Assembly (NCBI GenBank): GCA_945897395.1
Contig: CAMDFE010000024.1
Location: forward strand, 1-11,367
From: Chryseobacterium gleum
GTDB lineage: Bacteria > Bacteroidota > Bacteroidia > Flavobacteriales_D > Sanyastnellaceae
DNA: 11,367 nt
Reading direction: 5' to 3'
A program made the position numbers and the translations under genes. Positions 1 to 6,118 of this stretch are shown one piece after another (position 1 is the stretch's first letter; each line of letters begins with the position of its first letter). The notes beneath the pieces were generated by a model. That model ran no database searches, was not told the DNA's origin, and was given only the letters and a program-made list of their open reading frames with translations.

Positions 1-328
1 GATCTCCGCTTAAAGCACCACCAACCAACCAATCTTCAATGGTTTGTTTTTCTGCTTGTGTCAACACATTTTCGCCAACGAAGTGACGATAATTCGGATC
101 AGCTGGCCATGGCGGCATTTGTCCAGAAGTGATGGCTCCTAAAATCCCAGCCGAACTGTTGAAAGCATCGTCATAGGTCATGAAAGACGACGGCCCAATG
201 CCACCTTCGTGGTGACAAGTGGTGCAGTGATCAAATAGAATCGGTGCTACATTTTCACTCCACGTTACTTGTGCGAATGCTCCAATTGAACTGATTAAAA
301 TAGCGAAGAGAGGTATAAGTTTATTCAC
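1..328 (-). CDS. Exported cytochrome c-type protein, N-terminal part (cut by window edge)
   Basis: Reading the minus strand from a GTG at 328 gives 109 codons open to the window edge. Residues 1-19 form a signal peptide (MNKLIPLFAILISSIGAFA, probable cleavage before Q20), so the product is exported. A covalent haem site CTTCH lies at residues 35-39, and MPPWP at 71-75 offers a Met as second axial ligand. The phrases around it (W-S-E-N-V-A-P-I-L ahead of the haem site, a G-G-I-G-P-S-S-F run after it) resemble the small cytochrome c domains that in Bacteroidota often precede copper monooxygenase, redoxin or other C-terminal domains. The missing C-terminal part would decide which. GTG is chosen because an in-frame stop lies six codons upstream and no ATG precedes the signal peptide. 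The gene is divergent from the ABC ATPase. Haem binding is directly supported; electron-transfer partner and full domain set are unknown. Confidence 0.8.
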   Translation of the reverse strand, partial: MNKLIPLFAILISSIGAFAQVTWSENVAPILFDHCTTCHHEGGIGPSSFMTYDDAFNSSAGILGAITSGQMPPWPADPNYRHFVGENVLTQAEKQTIEDWLVGGALSGD

Positions 329-470
329 AAGAAATGGTTTTAAGTTTTATAAAGTTAAGCATAGTTCAAATAAGAAGGCTATTCGGCATGAAGGTTTATT
401 GCGATTGCAATGTTTATTTCTTCAAAGGAACAGTGTCTTTCCAACTGAAATAATAATCATCTTGCAGTTC
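329..470. promoter_or_regulatory. Divergent intergenic region
   Basis: These 142 bases separate the start codons of the minus-strand cytochrome gene and the plus-strand ABC ATPase gene, so promoters for both should lie here. It is AT-rich. I find no perfect TAnnTTTG box on either strand; the nearest is a two-mismatch match ending in CTTG at about 458-465, just before the GTG at 471. No strong hairpin or repeat is seen. The promoter role rests on gene orientation only. Confidence 0.3.
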
Positions 471-2087
471 GTGAAACCCCTGTTGGAAATACAAAATCTA
501 AGTGTGGCCTTCAACAACAAAATTGTTGTGAACGCCTTGTCCTATGCGCTTTTCCCTGGAAAGATAACAGCAGTGGTGGGTGAATCGGGAAGTGGAAAAT
601 CAGTAAGCGCGATGTCGTTGCTCGGTTTACTTCCAACAAAAAATTTAACTTTTCCTTCCGGAGAGATTTTTCTTTCGAGTGAATTGTTGGGTTCGGAAAA
701 TCGAACGGTGAAGCTCACCGACGAGGCATTGGTTTCGTTGCGCGGAAAAAAGATTGCGGTGATTTTCCAAGAGCCCATGACGGCGCTTAATCCGGCTATG
801 ACTTGTCAGCAGCAAATGGAGGAATGCCTTCAACATGAAAATAAAGAAGCACGAAAAGCCAAAGTATTATCGTTGTTGGAAGAGGTTGAAATGCCAGATC
901 CGACAGGTGCTCTAAAGAAATATCCACACGAGTTTTCGGGCGGACAACGTCAACGCGTTATGATTGCCATGGCGTTGGCTTCCGAGCCACAACTGCTCAT
1001 TGCAGACGAACCGACCACAGCCCTAGACCCGTCAGTGCAAGCGTCTATTTTAGAGCTCATCAAGAAATTGAAAAACAACCGTAACATGTCGGTGCTTTTC
1101 ATTTCACACGATTTGCATGTGGTGAAAGAAATTGCAGATTTCATAGTGGTTATGAAGTCTGGAAGTGCCGTTGAACAAGGCAATGCAGAGGACGTCTTGA
1201 ATAATCCTCAGCACGATTATACAAGAGGACTACTCGCTTGTCGACCTTCGAAATCTTCGAAGGGAAAGAGTTTGATTACGTTGGGAAACGATAGGGATGA
1301 AAAGCACTATTCATTTTCAGAAAGTGAAAATATTTTATTGCGTGTTGAAGGATTAACGAAGTTTTATCCCGGCCAAACGACACCTGCGGTTAACACGGTT
1401 TCCTTCAACATTAAACAGGGTGAAACCCTTGGTTTAATTGGTGAAAGTGGATGCGGAAAGACCTCGTTGAGCCGCATGCTTATGGGGCTTTTGACTCCAA
1501 CAGGTGGCGATGTTTCATTTGGAAATGAACTGTTAATTAGCAAGAACATTTCCTTTCCGAATAAATTTCGGAAGGATATTCAAATGGTTTTTCAAGATCC
1601 ATTCGCATCGTTAAATCCGAAGTTGAAAATTGAAGACATGCTTCTTGAACCCTTGCACATCCATAAAATTGGGAGCACAAACGCGGAACGAAAAAAGCGC
1701 GTTGAATACTTATTGAATGCCGTTGGAATGCCCGCCGATAGCGCGCAACGTTACGCACATAATTTTTCAGGCGGACAACGTCAGCGTATTGTTATTGCTC
1801 GCGCATTGGCTACTAACCCGAAGTTAATTATTTGCGATGAAGCGGTTTCTGCACTTGACGTTTCTGTTCAAGCACAAGTGTTGAATTTGTTGAACGACCT
1901 GAAGGAAGAGTTTGGCCTAACCTATTTATTCATCTCTCACGACATGCCGGTGGTCTATCACATGAGCAACAATGTTATGGTTATGCGGAAAGGTGAGTTG
2001 GTGGAAAAAGGGAGCACGGAAGCGGTTTTCCTTAGACCTGAAAACGAATACACACAGCGACTAATGAGCATTGCTAGTCTAACGTGA
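471..2087 (+). CDS. ABC transporter ATPase with two fused nucleotide-binding domains (peptide/nickel importer class)
   Basis: Starting at GTG 471 the protein is 538 residues and holds two complete ATPase domains. Domain 1 has Walker A GESGSGKS (37-44), signature FSGGQ (155-159), Walker B D179-E180 and switch His213. Domain 2 has GESGCGKT (324-331), FSGGQ (432-436), D456-E457 and His490. Each half ends in the DYTRGLL or EYTQRLM type tail typical of DppD/DppF, OppD/OppF and the fused YejF/GsiA proteins. It should sit on the cytoplasmic face and power uptake of oligopeptides or similar solutes. The frame is open further upstream to a TTG at 399, but those 24 extra residues resemble nothing in the family; homology begins at KPLLEIQNLSVAF, so GTG 471 is preferred. 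No permease or binding-protein gene adjoins it, so substrate is unassigned. All catalytic residues are present in both halves. Confidence 0.9.
   Translation: MKPLLEIQNLSVAFNNKIVVNALSYALFPGKITAVVGESGSGKSVSAMSLLGLLPTKNLTFPSGEIFLSSELLGSENRTVKLTDEALVSLRGKKIAVIFQEPMTALNPAMTCQQQMEECLQHENKEARKAKVLSLLEEVEMPDPTGALKKYPHEFSGGQRQRVMIAMALASEPQLLIADEPTTALDPSVQASILELIKKLKNNRNMSVLFISHDLHVVKEIADFIVVMKSGSAVEQGNAEDVLNNPQHDYTRGLLACRPSKSSKGKSLITLGNDRDEKHYSFSESENILLRVEGLTKFYPGQTTPAVNTVSFNIKQGETLGLIGESGCGKTSLSRMLMGLLTPTGGDVSFGNELLISKNISFPNKFRKDIQMVFQDPFASLNPKLKIEDMLLEPLHIHKIGSTNAERKKRVEYLLNAVGMPADSAQRYAHNFSGGQRQRIVIARALATNPKLIICDEAVSALDVSVQAQVLNLLNDLKEEFGLTYLFISHDMPVVYHMSNNVMVMRKGELVEKGSTEAVFLRPENEYTQRLMSIASLT
1245..1263. 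repeat. Perfect 8-bp inverted repeat in the inter-domain linker of the ABC gene
   Basis: CCTTCGAA at 1245-1252 and TTCGAAGG at 1256-1263 are exact reverse complements separated by only ATC. In the protein this encodes the Ser/Lys-rich linker (RPSKSSKGK) between the two ATPase domains. No T-run follows, so it is not a classical terminator. Any role is unknown. Confidence 0.5.
1551..1576. repeat. Bulged 10-bp inverted repeat inside the ABC gene
   Basis: TCCTT (1551-1555), a one-base T bulge, then CCGAA (1557-1561) can pair with TTCGG (1567-1571) and AAGGA (1572-1576) around a TAAAT loop. It lies inside the second ATPase domain, over a poorly conserved stretch between Walker A and the Q-loop. 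It may be a chance consequence of codon use. Confidence 0.35.
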
Positions 2088-2118
2088 TAATGGTCACTAC
2101 GTAGCCTTCTCGAAGAAC

Positions 2119-2126
2119 TATCTTTG
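2119..2126 (+). promoter_or_regulatory. Bacteroidota -7 promoter box TATCTTTG
   Basis: TATCTTTG is a perfect match to the Bacteroidota -7 consensus TAnnTTTG. It ends four bases before the ATG of the TauE gene, so transcription would begin at or next to the start codon and the mRNA would be almost leaderless, or translation would use the second ATG at 2143. I see no clear TTG-type -33 element at the usual distance upstream. It probably drives the two-gene sulfur unit. Confidence 0.55.
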
Positions 2127-2130
2127 CACT

Positions 2131-2910
2131 ATGGAACTAACAATGGCCCTAGGATTTTTCGGAGCACTGCTCATGGGCTTTGTGTTGGGCGTCCTTGGCG
2201 GTGGTGGTGCAATACTCACGATTCCTATTTTAGTTTATTTCTTTGGATTCGATTTACGCGCCGCTGTGGTCTCATCATATGCGATCTTGTTTTTCAGTTC
2301 CATTGTTGGCGGAATTCAAAGTCGAAAAGAAATCGAATGGCGTTTGGCCCTTTTGTTTGCCTCTGTTTCCGCGGTCTTCATAGCGTTGACCAAATTCTTT
2401 GTCCTTCCGATTTTACCTAAAGAATTTTTTGTTTTCGGTTTGAAGGTTTCAACGCAAAGTATGCTGCTTTTGTTGTTTGTGACCATCATGTACATTGTGG
2501 CCTACAAACTCATGAATCCGAAGAAGGCAAAAGGTAAAGGACTTGTTTCTATGGCTTTGAACGCTGCCATAGTAGGGGTGTTAGGTTCGCTCATTGGCGT
2601 GGGTGGCGGATTCCTCATTGTCCCTGCTATTTATGCTTACCGCAACACAACAATGTCTGCGGCCATTGCTTCAACCTTCGTGGTGATTACACTGAACTCG
2701 GCCTCTGGATTAGCGGTTTCCTATTCAGAATTGAACACGTTGAATTTTTCCATTTTCCTTCCCTTTTTAGGACTAGCAGTTGTGGGTGTGGTTGCTGGAA
2801 CTTTACTCTCTAAAAAATGGTCCGATGCAATTTTGCGGAAGTCCTTCGTTGTACTTTTGTTGGCCGTGGGAACGTATATGTTAACGAAAGAAATTATTGA
2901 GACACTATGA
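2131..2910 (+). CDS. TauE/SafE-family sulfite/anion exporter
   Basis: This 259-residue membrane protein is almost entirely hydrophobic and shows the two-fold internal repeat of the TauE/SafE family. The glycine-rich motif GFVLGVLGGGGAIL at 16-29 is echoed by GVLGSLIGVGGGFL at 149-162, each leading into a helix with a conserved Pro. About seven to eight membrane helices are apparent. Family members export sulfite, sulfonates or related sulfur anions across the inner membrane. The stop overlaps the ATG of the CstB-like gene by four bases (ATGA at 2907-2910), so the two are translated together. This fits a role in removing sulfite made by persulfide oxidation, as in the staphylococcal cst operon, where tauE and cstB occur together. 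The start could also be ATG 2143 (MALGFF), given the promoter box almost touching the first ATG. Family is certain; the substrate is inferred from the neighbour. Confidence 0.88.
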   Translation: MELTMALGFFGALLMGFVLGVLGGGGAILTIPILVYFFGFDLRAAVVSSYAILFFSSIVGGIQSRKEIEWRLALLFASVSAVFIALTKFFVLPILPKEFFVFGLKVSTQSMLLLLFVTIMYIVAYKLMNPKKAKGKGLVSMALNAAIVGVLGSLIGVGGGFLIVPAIYAYRNTTMSAAIASTFVVITLNSASGLAVSYSELNTLNFSIFLPFLGLAVVGVVAGTLLSKKWSDAILRKSFVVLLLAVGTYMLTKEIIETL

Positions 2911-4313
2911 AAATTGAACAGATTTACACCGGATGTTTAGCGCAAGGTGCTTACTATATTGAAAGCAATGGCGAAGCCGTTATTATTGACCCACTTCGCG
3001 ATACGAAAGCCTACACAGATAGAGCGAACGCTTCAGGTGCGAAGATTAAATATATTTTGGAAACGCATTTTCATGCAGACTTTGTAAGCGGACATTTAGA
3101 CCTTCAGGTTTATACTGGGGCTACCATTGTTTTCGGCCCGAATGCAAAAACAGAATTTGTTTCTCATAGTGCAACTGACGGAGAAATTTTTTCTGTTGGA
3201 AATTGTACGATTGAAGTTTTGCACACACCAGGTCACACCATGGAGAGCACGTGTTATTTGCTTCGCGATGAAAACGGAAAACAAGTGGCGGTATTCACCG
3301 GAGACACACTTTTCATTGGCGATGTTGGAAGACCAGATTTGGCGCAGAAGTCGGGTGAATTAACGAAGGAAGATTTAGCTGGATTTTTATTTGACAGCTT
3401 AAGAAACAAATTAATGCCGTTGGAAAACGACATTACGGTTTATCCTGCGCACGGCGCCGGGTCTGCGTGTGGAAAGAACATGAGCAAAGAAACCTTCGAC
3501 ACATTAGGTCATCAGAAGGAAGTGAATTACGCGTTACAAGACATGACGAAGGAAGCGTTTATTCAGGAAGTAACGGATGGCTTGTTGCCTCCTCCGTTTT
3601 ATTTCCCCGAGAACGTAGCCATGAATAAGAAAGGCGTTTCTTCTTTGGAAGATGTTGTTCAAAATTCTTTGAAGCCCTTGTCTGTTGAAGCTTTCACGGT
3701 ATTAATGGAAGATGAAAGTGTGTTGTTGTTAGACGTTCGCGGTCCGCAAGTGTTTTGCAAAGGATTCATTCCAGGGTCAGTGAACATTGGATTGAAGGGC
3801 GATTTCGCTCCTTGGGTTGGGACACTTATTACAGACATGAAGCAACGCATAGCTTTGGTTACAGAGCCGGGTGAAGAAGAAGAAGCAATCACGCGCTTGG
3901 CACGTGTAGGATACGATTGTGTTGTAGGATATTTGGAAGGAGGATTTGAGTCGTGGGATAATTCAGAAAATGAGATTGATCAGATTGAAAGTATTTCTGC
4001 AGATCAATTTGCTGAATTGGCGACGGGCAAAAAAGTGAATACTATTGACGTTCGGAAGCCTACGGAATTCGAGGCAGAGCACCTAGAAGCTGTTACTAGC
4101 GCGCCTCTTCACGAGTTGAATCAGCACATGCGCGCCTTCAAAACAGGAGAGAACAATTACATTCATTGTGCAGGTGGATACCGAAGCATGATTGCTGCAA
4201 GTATTCTAAAGAGTCGTGGAATTCACAATGTCATTGACATTGCGGGCGGATACAACGCGATTTCTAAGACCTCTTTACCAAAAACCAATTTCGTTTGTCC
4301 GAGTACGCTATAA
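2907..4313 (+). CDS. CstB-like persulfide dioxygenase with pseudo-rhodanese and rhodanese domains
   Basis: The 468-residue protein has three parts. Residues 1-240 are an ETHE1-like metallo-beta-lactamase domain with THFHAD at 53-58, H110 in the HTPGH motif and D133 in the TGDTLF motif; H54, H110 and D133 match the mononuclear iron ligands of persulfide dioxygenases. The GRPDL stretch (141-145) and PAHGAGSACG (180-189, with Cys188) are also typical. Residues about 258-352 are a rhodanese fold whose active-site loop reads VTEPGEEEE, without catalytic Cys, hence a pseudo-rhodanese. Residues about 362-460 are a second rhodanese with Cys421 in HCAGGYRS. This order is that of CstB, which oxidises glutathione- or other low-molecular-weight persulfides and moves sulfane sulfur, giving sulfite or thiosulfate. 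There is no signal peptide, so it acts in the cytoplasm. It overlaps tauE by four bases. Family and domains are seen directly; the exact thiol substrate is not known. Confidence 0.92.
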   Translation: MKIEQIYTGCLAQGAYYIESNGEAVIIDPLRDTKAYTDRANASGAKIKYILETHFHADFVSGHLDLQVYTGATIVFGPNAKTEFVSHSATDGEIFSVGNCTIEVLHTPGHTMESTCYLLRDENGKQVAVFTGDTLFIGDVGRPDLAQKSGELTKEDLAGFLFDSLRNKLMPLENDITVYPAHGAGSACGKNMSKETFDTLGHQKEVNYALQDMTKEAFIQEVTDGLLPPPFYFPENVAMNKKGVSSLEDVVQNSLKPLSVEAFTVLMEDESVLLLDVRGPQVFCKGFIPGSVNIGLKGDFAPWVGTLITDMKQRIALVTEPGEEEEAITRLARVGYDCVVGYLEGGFESWDNSENEIDQIESISADQFAELATGKKVNTIDVRKPTEFEAEHLEAVTSAPLHELNQHMRAFKTGENNYIHCAGGYRSMIAASILKSRGIHNVIDIAGGYNAISKTSLPKTNFVCPSTL

Positions 4314-4327
4314 CCTTTGGTTTGTCG

Positions 4328-4335
4328 TATATTTG
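4328..4335 (+). promoter_or_regulatory. Bacteroidota -7 promoter box TATATTTG
   Basis: TATATTTG is a perfect TAnnTTTG match in the 41-base gap between the CstB-like gene and tatA, and ends 19 bases before the tatA ATG, a usual leader length. No good -33 TTTG element stands at a normal distance (TTTG at 4294 is too far, TTTG at 4316 too near). It would give tatA and gatA their own transcript. Confidence 0.5.
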
Positions 4336-4354
4336 TGCATCTAAAAATTAAGTC

Positions 4355-4540
4355 ATGGGAAAATTAGGTTGGCCAGAGATTCTTTTAATTCTAGCGGTAG
4401 TAATGTTGTTGTTTGGTGGAAAGAAAATTCCAGAAATGATGCGTGGTCTAGGAAAGGGAATGTAGGAATTCAAAGACGCTATCAAAGGCGAAGGAACTTC
4501 TTCAACGCCTTCAGAGTCTGACAAGATCGAGAATAAATAA
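4355..4540 (+). pseudogene. tatA: Sec-independent translocase TatA/TatE, interrupted by an in-frame TAG
   Basis: Reading from ATG 4355 gives MGKLGWPEILLILAVVMLLF followed by GGKKIPEMMRGLGKGM, then a TAG at 4463-4465 (codon 37), then EFKDAIKGEG and a Ser/Glu-rich tail to TAA at 4538-4540. With the TAG ignored it is a normal 61-residue TatA of the Bacteroidota: short N-terminus, one membrane helix (about 6-20), the GGKKIPE hinge, an amphipathic helix ending in EFKDA, and a polar tail. The reading frame does not shift across the stop, so one base change (such as AAG or CAG to TAG) explains it better than an indel. TatA forms the pore that moves folded twin-arginine proteins over the inner membrane. 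A 36-residue product would lose the end of the amphipathic helix and probably fail. A sequencing error, a true null allele with another tatA elsewhere, or readthrough all remain possible. Confidence 0.85.
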
Positions 4541-4552
4541 CATTTATTCACA

Positions 4553-5971
4553 ATGGTGTTTCATTCCTTGAAGGAAGTTCAGAACGAACTTTCCTCAAAA
4601 TCCATTACGTTAAAAAACGTTGTTTCTCAATATCTTCAAAACATTGAAGCGCGCATGAATTTGAATGCGTTCGTCGAGGTTTGGGGAGAGGAGGCCATTG
4701 CGCAAGCCGAGCTTATTCAACAAAAAATAGACAATGGAACTGCGGGCAAACTTGCAGGAATGGTCATTGCCATTAAAGATAACATCTGTTATAAAAATCA
4801 TAAAGTTTCGGCATCATCTAAAATCCTTGAGGGATTTGAATCGTTATACAGTGCAACCGTTGTAGAACGAATCTTAGCGGAAGATGCCATTATCATCGGC
4901 AGATTGAATTGCGATGAATTCGCGATGGGGTCGTCCAATGAAACATCGATTTACGGACCAGTAAAAAATCCACTAAATGAAAATTGCGTTCCAGGCGGAT
5001 CTTCCGGCGGGGCATCTGCTGCTGTAGCGGCCGATTTTTGTTTAGCAGCTTTGGGTAGTGATACGGGGGGCTCTATTCGTCAGCCCGCTTCCTTCACGGG
5101 AATAGTAGGCATGAAACCCACTTACGGCGCGGTTTCTAGATATGGACTTATTGCTTACGCATCGAGTTTCGATCAAATTGGTCCAATGACAAAGTGTGTG
5201 GAAGACGCAGAATTATTATTGAAAATTATTGGAGGTCCAGATGCATACGACAGCACAGCCTTGTTGGAAGTCCTTCCGGAAGCGTCAGTTCGCGCAAGCA
5301 AACCCAAAATTGCATATATGAAAGAGGCGGTTGAAAGCGAAGCGGTTCATCCGGAAATTCGCGATCGCATCAATTCAATCATAAATGAACTTAAGTCGGA
5401 AGGTTACGCTGTTGAACCGATATCGTTTCCGTATTTAGATTACATGGTTCCCGCATACTACGTTTTAACCACGGCAGAAGCTTCTTCCAACCTAGCCCGT
5501 TTCGACGGGATTAATTACGGTTATAGAAGTAAAGAAGCGAAAGGCATTGACGAGACATACAGAAAAAGTAGAACCGAAGGTTTTGGTCGTGAAGTGAAGC
5601 GTAGAATTTTATTGGGTTCGTTCGTGTTGAGTTCAGGATATATAGATGCCTATTATGGCACGGGACAGCGCGTGCGTCGCGTGTTGCAAGAGAAGACGAA
5701 AGCTATTTTCGATCAATACGACTTCTTACTTTCTCCAACCTGCACAGATGTAGCCTTTGAATTTGGCGCGAAGTCGAAGGATCCAATTTCCATGTACATG
5801 CAAGACATTTTCACGGTGCATGCGAACCTTACGGGCAACCCAGCGATATCTATTCCATGTGGAAAAGAATCAACAACAGGCTTACCTTTTGGCATTCAGG
5901 TTACCGCTCGTCACAAGGAAGACAATGATTTGTTCGTGTTTTCAAAAACGCTAGAAGCCTTATTATCCTAG
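4553..5971 (+). CDS. gatA: Aspartyl/glutamyl-tRNA amidotransferase subunit A
   Basis: This 472-residue amidase-signature protein is the glutaminase subunit of GatCAB, which turns misacylated Glu-tRNA(Gln) and/or Asp-tRNA(Asn) into Gln-tRNA and Asn-tRNA using ammonia from glutamine. The catalytic triad is visible: K75 in VIAIKDNI, the cis-Ser S150 in PGGSSGG, and the nucleophile S174 in DTGGSIRQPAS. Their spacing equals that of the known GatA triad K79/S154/S178. The stretch DEFAMGSSNETSIYGPVKNP (121-140) separates GatA from general amidases. Length is normal. The ATG lies 12 bases after the tatA stop, suggesting co-transcription. gatB and gatC are not in the window; in many bacteria the three genes are scattered. 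The protein acts in the cytoplasm. Confidence 0.95.
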   Translation: MVFHSLKEVQNELSSKSITLKNVVSQYLQNIEARMNLNAFVEVWGEEAIAQAELIQQKIDNGTAGKLAGMVIAIKDNICYKNHKVSASSKILEGFESLYSATVVERILAEDAIIIGRLNCDEFAMGSSNETSIYGPVKNPLNENCVPGGSSGGASAAVAADFCLAALGSDTGGSIRQPASFTGIVGMKPTYGAVSRYGLIAYASSFDQIGPMTKCVEDAELLLKIIGGPDAYDSTALLEVLPEASVRASKPKIAYMKEAVESEAVHPEIRDRINSIINELKSEGYAVEPISFPYLDYMVPAYYVLTTAEASSNLARFDGINYGYRSKEAKGIDETYRKSRTEGFGREVKRRILLGSFVLSSGYIDAYYGTGQRVRRVLQEKTKAIFDQYDFLLSPTCTDVAFEFGAKSKDPISMYMQDIFTVHANLTGNPAISIPCGKESTTGLPFGIQVTARHKEDNDLFVFSKTLEALLS

Positions 5972-6001
5972 GCTAAGCGAGTTTTTCCCTAACAGAGTGT
6001 T

Positions 6002-6011
6002 CACAATTGTG
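6002..6011. repeat. Perfect 10-bp palindrome CACAATTGTG
   Basis: CACAATTGTG lies 30 bases after the gatA stop and is followed by a run of six T. As a hairpin it would have only a three-base-pair stem, so it is a poor terminator; as a duplex palindrome it could be a binding site. The evidence is symmetry alone. Confidence 0.25.
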
Positions 6012-6040
6012 TTTTTTCTAGATTGGAAATAATGCATTTT

Positions 6041-6110
6041 TTTCGGAAATTGTATCCGAAACGGAAGGGCAATAAACACGTTGAAACGTTGTTGCCCTCT
6101 TTATAAAGGG
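6041..6110 (+). promoter_or_regulatory. Structured 5' leader of the lytic transglycosylase gene
   Basis: Three inverted repeats are packed into the 80 bases before the ATG at 6119. Hairpin 1 pairs TTTCGGA (6041-6047) with TCCGAAA (6055-6061). Hairpin 2 (6067-6097) pairs GGGCAA with TTGCCC, continues by a T-G and an A-T pair, skips a three-base bulge (AAC) and closes with ACGT/ACGT around a TGAA loop, about 12 pairs in all. A third, weaker pairing uses the same CCC (6095-6097) with the GGG at 6108-6110, eight bases before the ATG. It cannot form together with hairpin 2. Such an arrangement is what an RNA switch or a stability element would look like, but no known riboswitch class is recognised. 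None of the hairpins has a T-run, so termination is unlikely. Confidence 0.4.
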
Positions 6111-6118
6111 AAATCATA

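Noticed and set aside
1..4. Window begins with GATC, as a cloning-site junction might
   Set aside because: It continues an open reading frame of the cytochrome gene, and a four-base match is too likely by chance.
399..470. N-terminal extension of the ABC protein from TTG 399
   Set aside because: The added residues do not look like an ATPase start and would fill the divergent promoter region; homology begins after GTG 471.
2124..2420. Plus-strand 98-codon open frame overlapping the TauE gene start
   Set aside because: It is an out-of-frame reading of TauE; the TauE frame has the family glycine motifs.
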